From Hymenobacter edaphi (GTDB taxonomy: Bacteria > Bacteroidota > Bacteroidia > Cytophagales > Hymenobacteraceae), in contig NZ_QHKM01000003.1 in assembly GCF_003258365.1 (NCBI RefSeq), positions 1-64,000 on the forward strand: a stretch of DNA of 64,000 nt, in the 5' to 3' direction. The position numbers were made by a program, and so were the translations under genes. Positions within the stretch are counted from its first letter, which is position 1, and every line of letters begins with the position of its first letter. Under the pieces are notes generated by a model that was given only the letters and a program-made list of their open reading frames with translations, made no database searches and was not told the origin of the DNA. Positions 16,701-24,407 of this stretch are shown in pieces.

Positions 16701-19348
16701 CCGAGTACCCGAAAGTGTCCTTGCTGCCCGGCTACCAGATGAAGTGGGCCGTGAAGGCCGACTCGATGTACCTGAGCACCGCGGCCGGCGGCGAGGCCAT
16801 GAAGTTTTACGACGGCACCTACGCCTACAAGGGCACGGCCGTGCTCACGCCCAAGGGCCTGGGCGGCCTGGGCCGCATGGAAAACGCGCAGTCGATTATC
16901 CGCTCCAAGTCGTTCACCTTCCTGCCCACCCAGTACAAGGGCGCCAACGGCACGGTCAGCGTGAAGTCGGCCGACCCGAAAAAGCCGGCCCTGACCGCGC
17001 CCGACGTGGCCTTCACCTACGACATCAAGAACAACTACGCCGACTTTGCCCGCGCCGAGGGCGTGGCCAAGTCGAGCATCGAGCTGCCGTACTCGCAGTA
17101 CCGCACCTCGCTGAGCGGGGGGCGCTGGGACTTCAAGAAGAAGACCGTGCAGCTGCGCGTGGCCGCCGGCCAGGACTCGACCCGCGCCTACTTCTACTCG
17201 ATGAAGCCCGAGCAGAAGGGCCTGAAGTTCCGGGCCGGGGCCGGTAAATACGACCTGAACAAGTTCCGCCTCGTGGCCGACGGCGTGCCCTACATTGCCT
17301 CGGCCGACGCCTGGATCGAGCCCGACTCCAACCGCGTGTACGTGCTGCCCAACGCCGAAATGCGCGCCTTCCAGAACGCGGGCATCGTGATGGACACGCT
17401 GGGCAAGTTCCACAACCTGTACAAGGGCGAAATCAAGGTGCTGAGCCGCGCCGCCTTCACCGGCAACGCGCTCTACAACTACAAGACGCCCACCGACTCC
17501 TTCGCCATCAAGTTTGCCAACTTCACCGTCGACTCCGCCTCGGTGGGGCTGATCAAGGGCGAGGGCAAGAAGAAGGCGCCGGCCATCAAAAAGAAAAAGG
17601 ACGGCGACGACGACACGCCGCCCTCGCCGCCCACGCTGGCCGTGGCCGACATCAAGGCCACCGACAAGTTCCGCATCGCGCCGCGCATTCAGTACCGCGG
17701 CGGCGTGACGATGAACTCGCAGAGCAAGGGCTTCGCCTTCGACGGGCAGGCCCGCCTGGAATTCACCAAGACCCCGACCTCGGCCGACTGGTTCCCGGTG
17801 CAGGACAGCATCGACCCGCAGTTCGTCAAGATCCGGATGAAGGAAATGAAGGCGGAAGACGGCACGCCGATGGTGACGGGCCTGTACCAGAACGAGGCCA
17901 CCGGCCGGCCCTACCCGCTGTTTGTGGCCACCAAGGGCAGCGTCACCGACGGCAACCTGTTTGAGGTGGACGGCACGCTGACCTACGACCCGAAGAAGCG
18001 CATCTACGCCATCAGCCGCCACGACCCGCTCGACGCGGAAATCTACGACGGCTCGGTGCTGACGGTGAACGACTCGACCGGCGTGCTCAACTTCCGCGGC
18101 AAGCTGGGCCTGATCGGCACCAACAAGGACTACACCCTGGCGGCCGCGGGCGTGGGCCGGGCCAACGTGGACTCCAGCCGCTACGCCGTGGATGCCATGA
18201 TGGCCTTCGACCTGAACTTCCCCGACAAGGCCTTCGAGGCCATGGGCGAAGACCTGGCCAAGTACTCGAAAGGCCTGCCCGAGGCGCTGAGCACCTCGCA
18301 GAACGAGCTGTACAAGATGGGCGAGTTTGCGGGCTCGAAGCTGGTGAGCGAATACGCCAACCGCAAGGGCGGCGGGGCGCCCTCGCTGCAGAAGATTTCG
18401 TCGAAATTCCTGCACGACATCCTGCTCAGCCAGGTGAACCTGAAGTGGTCCAACAAGTACAACGCTTGGTACTCGGTGGGCAAGATCGGGTTGGTGAGCG
18501 TGGGCAAGAAGGACATCAACGCCATGATTGACGGCTACGTCGAAATCAAGAAGGAAAGCACCGGCGACGCCGTGGAGCTGTACCTGGAGGCCGACCCCGA
18601 AACGTGGTACTACTTCAAGTTTGCCGAAAACAAGCTGCTGGCCAAGGCCCAGCACGGCGAGTTCGACGAAATCCTGGGCCGCGCCGCCAAGGGCGACTAC
18701 AACACGGCCACCGACTACGGCTTCTTCCTCGGCGACGAGCAGGAGAAAGTGCTCTTCGTGAACCACTTTCGCAAGGACTACCTCGGCGAAACCAAGCCGC
18801 AGAAGCAGGTCGTGAGCAACCGCCCGACCGGCAACTTCGACAACATGGAATCGGACGCGGGCAAGAAGAACAAGAAGAAGAAAGCCGACGCGGCCGACGA
18901 CCAGTTCGGGGCCACGGACCCGGCCGGCGGCGCCACGCCCGATGCGGCGGCCGAGCCCAGCAAGAAGGACAAGAAAAAGAAGAAGGAAGCCGCCGCCGAC
19001 CCGAACGACCCCTTCGCCACCGACCAGACCCCGACGGCCGAGCCCGAGCCGGCGAAGAAGGAGAAGAAAAAGAAGGAGGAAGTAGCCGCCGACGCCCCGG
19101 CCGAGCCGGCCGCCGAACCGGCCAAGGAGTCGAAGAAGGACAAAAAGAAAAAGGACGAGCCGGTGGCCGACGCCCCGACCGATACGCCGGCCGAGCCGGC
19201 TGCCGACGCGGGCAAAAAGGACAAGAAGAAGAAAGACGAAGCCGCGCCGGCCGAGGAGAAGCCCGCCGAGCCGGCCAAGGAGCCGAAAAAGGAAAAGGAG
19301 AAGAAAGCCAAGAAGAAGGACGAAAACGACCCCTTCGGCGACGAGTAA
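13751..19348 (+). CDS. Giant exported protein (1865 aa), function unknown
   Basis: Signal peptide MKQFAVWGLSALMAWGAA, then several sections. Residues about 45-200 are helical. Residues 209-317 are low complexity (Pro/Ala/Lys) with a Trp/Asp/Ser patch, GWDDWDSGDWGSSGWG. Residues about 337-1676 are a long beta-rich core with many short strands. Within it, residues about 620-693 look helix-rich, like a small winged-helix fold (QDLVDALQIKEANARSAISGL). Residues 1697-1865 are an alternating KKDKKKK / acidic / EPA tail, strongly charged. No lipobox, TonB box or T9SS domain is visible. I recall similarly large unannotated exported proteins in Cytophagales but cannot name a family. It is monocistronic: own upstream region and a strong terminator at 19366. 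Confidence 0.85.
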   Translation: MKQFAVWGLSALMAWGAASNGRAQTTKPPTAPAATPPVSAAPATPRPGSGPFSSDPTTFIGEVVAVMTATKNPGAIAQVEQLRQLWASNKLTASQQAKVIELARKMQERRLKPRPHLEAFWGLLIASKQGAQPLTDAQTDQLLAVTEKALAPQDLKELQQFISSTTQFLKTRQLYSSRYNRLRLTNSSAITFAYNELDSPMPAGTAAGGGGWDAPKPAAPKPEPAKPAAPKPAAAKPAAKPAAPKPKPAPAKKKSSGWDDWDSGDWGSSGWGSSSDDGWGAPAKKKAAPAKKTTAAKPAAKPAATKAAEPAKPVEVWKDEPTPAADATPAYVDTYMAPSTRGPVIELKDADLVIATSYDSVVIQKTSGTLSTLTGKFVGKGGTFGWQINNNPLTAELGSYDFDVNKPEFKAEPVTLSYPAVLTAPVKGALAYKAVQRKGGGDTGYPRFVSLTNDAQVKNIGDNITYQGGFSLNGTKMYSATLDGSLSRITVSYEGKPRFRAASRSYQLGDTLIQANRAAITIFEGKSDSVTHPGAKLKYSKPRQVLLLAREEGLYKTTPYTDSYHQMELSAEQLTWNLKTPDIDFQTLTAKNQVTAGFESKEFFTNTRFQQIHSINRLHPLQMVVGYSQTHNNVKKFMVQDLVDALQIKEANARSAISGLARDGYVSINPVTGEVTLLPKALHYVSSARGKKDYDHIAIKSLAANGKNASLNLNSNTLLVRGVDRFNFSDDSVTVFVKPDSSIVRIQKNRNIEFNGTVVASAFIFKGREFKFDYDGFYIDMFKIDSIIVKGKGSKGSALKARKENDFALTNKGNKATGRLYINAPNNKSGRKKLGAYPAFDATTGAYVFFNKPEVLGGAYDTTIYFDIPPFKLDSLNNANRSAVGFKGTFVSGGILPNFKTKLTMQDDGSLGFVYNAPKEGFPVYGGKGRLFNQVKMSNRGIQGDGQMTYLSATLNSDQFIFYKDSVVTVGKTASIKEGTLNGAEYPKVSLLPGYQMKWAVKADSMYLSTAAGGEAMKFYDGTYAYKGTAVLTPKGLGGLGRMENAQSIIRSKSFTFLPTQYKGANGTVSVKSADPKKPALTAPDVAFTYDIKNNYADFARAEGVAKSSIELPYSQYRTSLSGGRWDFKKKTVQLRVAAGQDSTRAYFYSMKPEQKGLKFRAGAGKYDLNKFRLVADGVPYIASADAWIEPDSNRVYVLPNAEMRAFQNAGIVMDTLGKFHNLYKGEIKVLSRAAFTGNALYNYKTPTDSFAIKFANFTVDSASVGLIKGEGKKKAPAIKKKKDGDDDTPPSPPTLAVADIKATDKFRIAPRIQYRGGVTMNSQSKGFAFDGQARLEFTKTPTSADWFPVQDSIDPQFVKIRMKEMKAEDGTPMVTGLYQNEATGRPYPLFVATKGSVTDGNLFEVDGTLTYDPKKRIYAISRHDPLDAEIYDGSVLTVNDSTGVLNFRGKLGLIGTNKDYTLAAAGVGRANVDSSRYAVDAMMAFDLNFPDKAFEAMGEDLAKYSKGLPEALSTSQNELYKMGEFAGSKLVSEYANRKGGGAPSLQKISSKFLHDILLSQVNLKWSNKYNAWYSVGKIGLVSVGKKDINAMIDGYVEIKKESTGDAVELYLEADPETWYYFKFAENKLLAKAQHGEFDEILGRAAKGDYNTATDYGFFLGDEQEKVLFVNHFRKDYLGETKPQKQVVSNRPTGNFDNMESDAGKKNKKKKADAADDQFGATDPAGGATPDAAAEPSKKDKKKKKEAAADPNDPFATDQTPTAEPEPAKKEKKKKEEVAADAPAEPAAEPAKESKKDKKKKDEPVADAPTDTPAEPAADAGKKDKKKKDEAAPAEEKPAEPAKEPKKEKEKKAKKKDENDPFGDE

Positions 19349-19365
19349 GCTTCAGTGCCTCCCCA

Positions 19366-19398
19366 AGCAGCCCCGGCCCCGGCCGGGGCTGCTTTTTT
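19366..19398 (+). terminator. Terminator of the giant gene
   Basis: A perfect 13-bp stem (19366-19378 with 19381-19393) on a 2-base loop, continuing into six T. Confidence 0.92.
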
Positions 19399-19451
19399 AT
19401 GCCGCGCGTCGTCGACTCCGGCCGTTGCGTCGTAGCGTTGCCGGGGCCCGT

Positions 19452-19459
19452 TATCTTTG
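19452..19459 (+). promoter_or_regulatory. -7 box of plsY; decides the start
   Basis: TATCTTTG is an exact TAnnTTTG. It overlaps the in-frame TTG at 19457 and sits 9 bases before the in-frame ATG at 19469. The ATG at 19481 is therefore the likely start. Confidence 0.6.
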
Positions 19460-19480
19460 GCTGCCCCGATGTTCCCGCTT

Positions 19481-20122
19481 ATGACCTACGCTTACCTCGC
19501 CCTGGCCCTCGGGCTGGCTTACCTGCTCGGCTCCATTCCCACCGCCCTCTGGGTAGGCCGCCGCTTTTTCGGCATCGACGTGCGGGAGCACGGCTCCGGC
19601 AACGCGGGCGCCACCAATACCTTCCGGGTGCTCGGCAAAAAGCCCGGCTCCTTCGTGCTGCTGGTCGATGCCCTGAAGGGCTTCGTGGCCGCCTACTTCC
19701 TGCCCATGTGGCTGGTGCAGGTGGGCGCCATTCCGGCCGAGCACGAGGTGTTTTACCGCCTGGCCTGCGGGGTGCTGGCCGTGGTGGGGCACATCTACCC
19801 GGTCTTCGCGCAGTTTCGCGGGGGCAAGGGCGTGGCCACCATCCTGGGCATGATGCTGGGCGTGGCCCCGGCCACCGTGGGCGTGTGCCTGCTGGTGTTT
19901 CTGGTGGTATTGCTCACCACGCGCTACGTGTCCTTGAGCAGCATGACGGCCGGCGTGGCCTTCGCCCTATTGCAGCTCACGCCCTGGTTTGCCCCGCCGC
20001 AGCCGTTTCTGATTGGCGTCGGCTTCATCCTGGCCGCCCTGCTGATTTACACCCACCGCGCCAACATCGGGCGGCTGCGGGCCGGCACCGAAAGCCGGGT
20101 GCCGCTGCCCTGGGCCAAGTAG
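19481..20122 (+). CDS. plsY: Glycerol-3-phosphate acyltransferase PlsY
   Basis: Inner-membrane enzyme that moves the acyl group from acyl-phosphate to glycerol 3-phosphate, the first step of phospholipid synthesis. 213 residues, usual size, about five transmembrane helices. The three PlsY motifs are clear: LGSIPTALWVGR with GSGNAGATNTFRVLG, then VGHIYPVFAQFRGGKGVAT, then YTHRANIGRL. The start is set by the promoter box. The next gene follows after 35 bases without a terminator, so the two may be co-transcribed. Confidence 0.97.
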   Translation: MTYAYLALALGLAYLLGSIPTALWVGRRFFGIDVREHGSGNAGATNTFRVLGKKPGSFVLLVDALKGFVAAYFLPMWLVQVGAIPAEHEVFYRLACGVLAVVGHIYPVFAQFRGGKGVATILGMMLGVAPATVGVCLLVFLVVLLTTRYVSLSSMTAGVAFALLQLTPWFAPPQPFLIGVGFILAALLIYTHRANIGRLRAGTESRVPLPWAK

Positions 20123-20157
20123 TCCGGCTGCAGGAATTATCAGCCGAACGCCGCCGG

Positions 20158-20700
20158 ATGTTTGCCACGCTGTTCTTGGGCCTGGTGCTGGTGCCCACCA
20201 CCCTCGGGCTAGTGCTGCTGGCTGTGCTCACGCGGCGGCTGGTGTACCTGAAGGTGTTGGCGGGGGTGTGGGTGGGCTTGATTGGGCTCGGCGTGCTGCT
20301 ATTCGTGGCGGGCCAGCTCCTACGGCCCTTCACCGAGAAACCATTGCTGACCAAAGCCGACTACTACGGCTCCTACGTCATCGACCGAAGCAAATTCCCC
20401 GGCCGGCAAGCCGACTGGCAGTACAACACGTTTCGGTTCGACATCAGCCGCGGTGACCAGCTGACCTTCTATGTCACCGCGCAAGATTCCACTATTCGGA
20501 CCTATGCCGGCCGTATCGCCACCGTCAAGCCGTACAGCTCCGCGCGACTGGTGGTGCAGATGGAGCACCCCAGCCACCACATTCTGACCACCAATCCCAC
20601 CGTTTACCGCCGGCCCGGGGGCTTTTATCTGGTTTCCCAGTCGCCCCGTTTCGGCAACGTCTTTTTCACCAAAGCTGACTGGGAACCGCTGTCGGAGTGA
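20158..20700 (+). CDS. Membrane-anchored hypothetical protein
   Basis: 180 residues. Two N-terminal transmembrane helices (FATLFLGLVLVPTTLGLVLL and VLAGVWVGLIGLGVLLFVAG) are followed by a soluble domain of about 125 residues, beta-rich, with YYGSYVIDRSKFPGRQADWQYNTF and a C-terminal FFTKADWEPL. It resembles small envelope proteins seen next to various genes in Hymenobacter; no family or activity recognised. The soluble part could face either side of the membrane. Confidence 0.72.
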   Translation: MFATLFLGLVLVPTTLGLVLLAVLTRRLVYLKVLAGVWVGLIGLGVLLFVAGQLLRPFTEKPLLTKADYYGSYVIDRSKFPGRQADWQYNTFRFDISRGDQLTFYVTAQDSTIRTYAGRIATVKPYSSARLVVQMEHPSHHILTTNPTVYRRPGGFYLVSQSPRFGNVFFTKADWEPLSE

Positions 20701-20793
20701 TGCCCGGCCACCCGACCGCCCGCCAACCAGGGCGCAACATCTGTCCCGTGCTTTGCCGTACCTAACAGTCGAGCTACCTCCCCCGAGACACCT

Positions 20794-21243
20794 ATGAAGC
20801 ACATCGTGTACCTGAGTCGGGCCGTGCGGCCGCTTTCCGACCAGGATCTGCAGGAGCTGCTGGCCCAGTGCCGCCGCGACAACGCCCGCAACGGTATCAC
20901 CGGCATCCTTTTCTACAGCCACGGCAACATCGCGCAGCTGTTTGAGGGTGAAGATGCCGTGGCCGACATGCTGTTCGATAAAATTGCCCAGGACGGCCGC
21001 CACTCCCACGTGCAGAAGCTCATCGACCGGCCCATCAGCCACCGCAGCTTCGCCGACTGGCACATGGCCTTTCACCCCATCAAGTCGGCCGGCTTCGAAA
21101 CCCTGCAGGGCTTCTTGCTGCCCCACCGCGTGCCGCCGCCCCCCGAAACGCTCAGTATTGCCGATGCCACGCTGGTGGAGCTGGTGCGCCTGGCCGTCTT
21201 CGGGCCCGATGCCGCTACGCCCGCGCCGCAGGCGCAGCGGTGA
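20794..21243 (+). CDS. Stand-alone BLUF blue-light receptor
   Basis: 149 residues: one BLUF domain that binds FAD and senses blue light, plus a short tail. The residues needed for photochemistry are all present with the spacing of AppA: Tyr6, Asn30, Gln48, Trp89 and Met91 (AppA Tyr21, Asn45, Gln63, Trp104, Met106). GITGILFY and QLFEGE motifs are intact. There is no output domain, so it must act through a partner protein. The next gene on the strand is a PAS histidine kinase 185 bases away, a plausible but unproven partner. A weak GTGCTTTG box lies at 20748-20755. Confidence 0.95.
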   Translation: MKHIVYLSRAVRPLSDQDLQELLAQCRRDNARNGITGILFYSHGNIAQLFEGEDAVADMLFDKIAQDGRHSHVQKLIDRPISHRSFADWHMAFHPIKSAGFETLQGFLLPHRVPPPPETLSIADATLVELVRLAVFGPDAATPAPQAQR

Positions 21244-21428
21244 GCGGGAACTGTCTGTAAACACGGTTTTCGAACCTGTAAATCGGAAGCCGAGCGCCGA
21301 TTAATACCACGGTAACATTCCGATTTGGGTATATTTCTGGTTTTATCATACCATCAGTTTGCGCCGAAAGCTGATTAACTTGGACGCCGATTATACCAGC
21401 CTTCGCGGCGCGGCTTCTCCTATTGCCT

Positions 21429-23309
21429 ATGCAGGAACAGCACCTTCAGGACATTCTGCGGCGTTTGCCGGCCGGCGTCGCCACCTTGGAGGGGCCCGAA
21501 CTGCGCTACAGCTTCGTTAACGAGGCCTTCCGCCGACTGCTCGACGCCGGCGAGCTGCTGGGCCGCGCGGTGGCCGAAGTACCCGGCCCCTGGCCGGCCG
21601 ACTTGCTCGGCGTGATGCAGCAAGTGTACCGCACCGGGCAGGGCCACGTGGCCAAGGCCTGCCCGCTCTGCAACGACCCCGCCGCCCGCGACGAAGGCGT
21701 CTACTACGACATCACCCTGGAGCCCATCTGCGCCGCCGACGGCGCGGTCAGCGGGCTGCTGCTCTTCGTGGTCGACGTGACGGTGCAGGAGCAGGCCCGG
21801 CAGCGCACCCACGAGCTGGCCATTGAGACGCGCCGCCTCGACGCGCGCCTGCGGGTGCTGTCCGAAACGGCTCCGCAAATCACCTTCACCATCGACGCGG
21901 CGGGCCGCTACGAGTACGTGAGCCCGCAGTGGTACTTCTTCACCGGGCAGCCGCGCACCTCCGACCTGAACGCCATCGGGCCGCTGCTCATTCACCCCGA
22001 CGACCGGCTGCGCGTGCTCTACCAGTCGGAAGCGGCCCGCAACTCGGGCACCGGCTGGAGCTACGAATACCGCCTGCGCCGCCACGACGGGCAGTACCGC
22101 TGGATGCTCAGCCGCGCCCTGCCCGAGCTGCACACCGCCGCCACCCAGCCCACGCACTGGCACGGCGCCCTCACCGAAATACACGACCAGCGCGAGCTGT
22201 CCGAAGCCCTGCGCCGCGGCGAGGCCGAACTCCGTTTCCTCGCCGACAGCATCCCCGAGCTCATCTGGACGGCCTCGGCCGAAGGCTTCGTGGAGTATTA
22301 CAACCAGTACACCGGCGACTATTCCGGTCTGACCACCACTGAGCTGGGCCCCACCGGCTGGATCAACCTGCTGCACCCCGACGAGCAGGCCGGTGCCGCC
22401 CGCCTGTGGGTGCACAGCGTGGCCACCGGCGAGGACTACGAGGGCGTGTTTCGCATGCGCCGCCACGACGGCCGCTACCGCTGGCACATCATCCGGGCCC
22501 GGCAGCTCACCGACGGGCAGGCGCTGCGCTGGTTCGGGGCCTGCACCGACGTGGACGACCAGCACCGTCTGCGCCAGGTGCTGCAGACCCAGTACGACGA
22601 GCTGGCCCAGGCCAACCGCGACCTGGACACGTTCGTCTACACCGCCTCGCACGACCTGAAGCAGCCCGTGCTCAACCTGCGCGGCCTCTTCGACGAGCTG
22701 CGCCGCACCGCTTCCTTCCACGACCCCGAGAAAAGCCAGATGCTGGTGATGGTGGACGAGGCGCTGACCCAGCTGGACCTCACCCTGCAGGAGCTGGCCG
22801 CCACCGTGCGCGACCAGCGCGGCCTCTCCGCCCCGCCCGAAGAGCTGGACGTGCGCCACGTGGCCGAAGAAGTGCTGCTGGGCCTGCGCGTGCAGGTGCA
22901 GCAGAGCGGGGCCGAAATCGAGCTGGACACCGACGAAGCCCCGCTGCTCACCTACGGCCGCGCCAACCTCCGCTCGGTGCTCCATAACCTGATCAGCAAC
23001 GCCCTGAAGTTTGCCCACCCCGACCGCACCCCGCACGTGCAGGTGCGCAGCTTCCGTACCCAAGAGGGGCACCCCGGGCTGCAGGTGCGCGACAACGGCC
23101 TGGGCATGGTGCTGCCCGATGAGCCGGCCGCCGTGTTTCAGCCCTTTACCCGCCAGCACCCGCACATCGGTGGCTCGGGCGTGGGGCTGTACCTGGTGCA
23201 GCGCATCGTGAGCAGCCGCGGCGGGCGCCTCGACGTGGCCAGCACGGTAGGGGAGGGCACCACGTTTACCATCTATTGGAAAAACGAGGCCGCCGAAGAC
23301 CCCGCCTGA
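21429..23309 (+). CDS. PAS-domain sensor histidine kinase
   Basis: 626 residues, no transmembrane helix. Three PAS-like domains (about residues 10-115, 140-255 and 265-385); the second and third show W.YEYRLRRHDG.YRWM and Y.GVFRMRRHDGRYRWH, typical of PAS-fold sensors. A coiled stretch and HisKA domain follow with H-box YTASHDLKQPV (His408), then N-box LHNLISNALKF and G-boxes VRDNGLGM and GSGVGLYLVQRI. Cytosolic two-component kinase; the ligand is unknown. No response regulator is adjacent. A 21-base gap separates it from the TonB-C membrane protein, suggesting co-transcription. ATG 21429 chosen over an upstream TTG. Confidence 0.9.
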   Translation: MQEQHLQDILRRLPAGVATLEGPELRYSFVNEAFRRLLDAGELLGRAVAEVPGPWPADLLGVMQQVYRTGQGHVAKACPLCNDPAARDEGVYYDITLEPICAADGAVSGLLLFVVDVTVQEQARQRTHELAIETRRLDARLRVLSETAPQITFTIDAAGRYEYVSPQWYFFTGQPRTSDLNAIGPLLIHPDDRLRVLYQSEAARNSGTGWSYEYRLRRHDGQYRWMLSRALPELHTAATQPTHWHGALTEIHDQRELSEALRRGEAELRFLADSIPELIWTASAEGFVEYYNQYTGDYSGLTTTELGPTGWINLLHPDEQAGAARLWVHSVATGEDYEGVFRMRRHDGRYRWHIIRARQLTDGQALRWFGACTDVDDQHRLRQVLQTQYDELAQANRDLDTFVYTASHDLKQPVLNLRGLFDELRRTASFHDPEKSQMLVMVDEALTQLDLTLQELAATVRDQRGLSAPPEELDVRHVAEEVLLGLRVQVQQSGAEIELDTDEAPLLTYGRANLRSVLHNLISNALKFAHPDRTPHVQVRSFRTQEGHPGLQVRDNGLGMVLPDEPAAVFQPFTRQHPHIGGSGVGLYLVQRIVSSRGGRLDVASTVGEGTTFTIYWKNEAAEDPA

Positions 23310-23330
23310 GCCAGGTAGCGCAGTTCGACT

Positions 23331-24260
23331 ATGCGGCAGGTAAAACGATTCGGGCCAGCAATTGCCATCGGCTTGCTGCTGGCTTTGCGCCCGTTGGGCG
23401 CCTACGCTCTCGGTGACATCTGGCCCTCGCCGGCCGACGTGCTGCGCTTCTTCGGCAAAATGCTGCTGGCCCTGGGCGTTGCGCTGAGTGCCGGGGCGCT
23501 GCTGGTGCTGCTAGTAAAGCCCGAAACGGCGCCGCCCGATGGTGCGCCGGCGGGCCCCGCGGAGCCCGTGGTGCTGCCGCAGCGCCTGCTATCGACCGGG
23601 GCGCTGAGCCTGCCGGTACACGCCGCTGTGCTGTACCTCGCCTCCTTTGTCGTCAGCGAAACCGGCGCCGGGCAGGTGCTACGGTTGTACGGCGGGCTGG
23701 GGCTACCCCTGCTGGGCCTGTGCGTGCTGCTGTGGCGCACCCGGCGGCCCAGCGCCAGCCTCGGCCTCGGCCTGAGCTGGGTGCTGGCTCTGGCCCTGCT
23801 GCTCAAGCCCGCGCTGCACCGTGGCCACACCGCCGGGCAGCAAATCGGCCGGCAGCAAGCGGCCCAAAACCAATACGAAGCGGCCCGCAGCACCGACCGG
23901 CCCACCAGCAGAGCGTGTCCGTGGACGGAGCAGGTGTACGACCGCGTCGCGCAGATGCCCACCTTTCCGGGCGGCGACAGTGTGCTGCGCCGCGCCATTC
24001 GCGACGAGCTGCACTACCCGCTGCAGTACCTCGACCGCGGTGGGGCCGCCGCGGTGCGCCTGAGCTACGTGGTCCACCCCGACGGCAGCGTGTGCGGGGT
24101 CCAAATTCTCGAGTCGCCGGGCCGCGGCTTCGGCTACGAAGCCACCCGCGTGCTGCAGCAGCTGCCGCCGTTTTCGCCGGGGCGGCTGCCCGATGGCCGG
24201 TTCGTGGCCGTGCGCTGCACCTTGGTCATTGACTTTCCGCCCCCACCGGCTCAGCTTTAG
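23331..24260 (+). CDS. Membrane protein with TonB C-terminal domain
   Basis: 309 residues. Four to five N-terminal hydrophobic helices (residues about 10-165) are followed by a linker and a TonB-C domain (about 215-305) with PTFPGGDSVLRRAIRDELHYP, VRLSYVVHPDGSV and the PPFSPGRLPDGRFV turn. TonB-C domains contact outer-membrane receptors or act as interaction modules. The multi-helix anchor is unlike classical single-pass TonB and recalls M56/BlaR-like TonB fusions, but no HEXXH protease motif is present. Probably in one operon with the PAS kinase. Confidence 0.8.
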   Translation: MRQVKRFGPAIAIGLLLALRPLGAYALGDIWPSPADVLRFFGKMLLALGVALSAGALLVLLVKPETAPPDGAPAGPAEPVVLPQRLLSTGALSLPVHAAVLYLASFVVSETGAGQVLRLYGGLGLPLLGLCVLLWRTRRPSASLGLGLSWVLALALLLKPALHRGHTAGQQIGRQQAAQNQYEAARSTDRPTSRACPWTEQVYDRVAQMPTFPGGDSVLRRAIRDELHYPLQYLDRGGAAAVRLSYVVHPDGSVCGVQILESPGRGFGYEATRVLQQLPPFSPGRLPDGRFVAVRCTLVIDFPPPPAQL

Positions 24261-24364
24261 CAGCGGCTTTACCTTCGGCTTCATTCTCGGGAAACGGCTG
24301 CAGGCGCGGCGGCCGGCGCTTTGGGTGGTGCGGCTGGGCGTTCGGTGCATCCCGGCCCGTCTGC

Positions 24365-24372
24365 TACCTTTA
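24365..24372 (+). promoter_or_regulatory. -7-like box of the dipeptidase gene
   Basis: TACCTTTA fits TAnnTTTG except at the last base, 36 bases before the ATG. Confidence 0.4.
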
Positions 24373-24407
24373 CGCTCCGTCAACCCGACCACATTTTCCC
24401 AATCCCG

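Noticed and set aside
13553-18766. A 1737-codon frame on the minus strand opposite the giant gene
   Set aside because: Antisense shadow of a GC-rich gene: low-complexity Val/Leu/His/Arg, no signal peptide, no domain, and it overlaps the well-supported plus-strand frame.
19457-19480. TTG (19457) and ATG (19469) starts for plsY
   Set aside because: The -7 box covers 19452-19459, so transcription starts about 19466 or later; only ATG 19481 leaves a leader.
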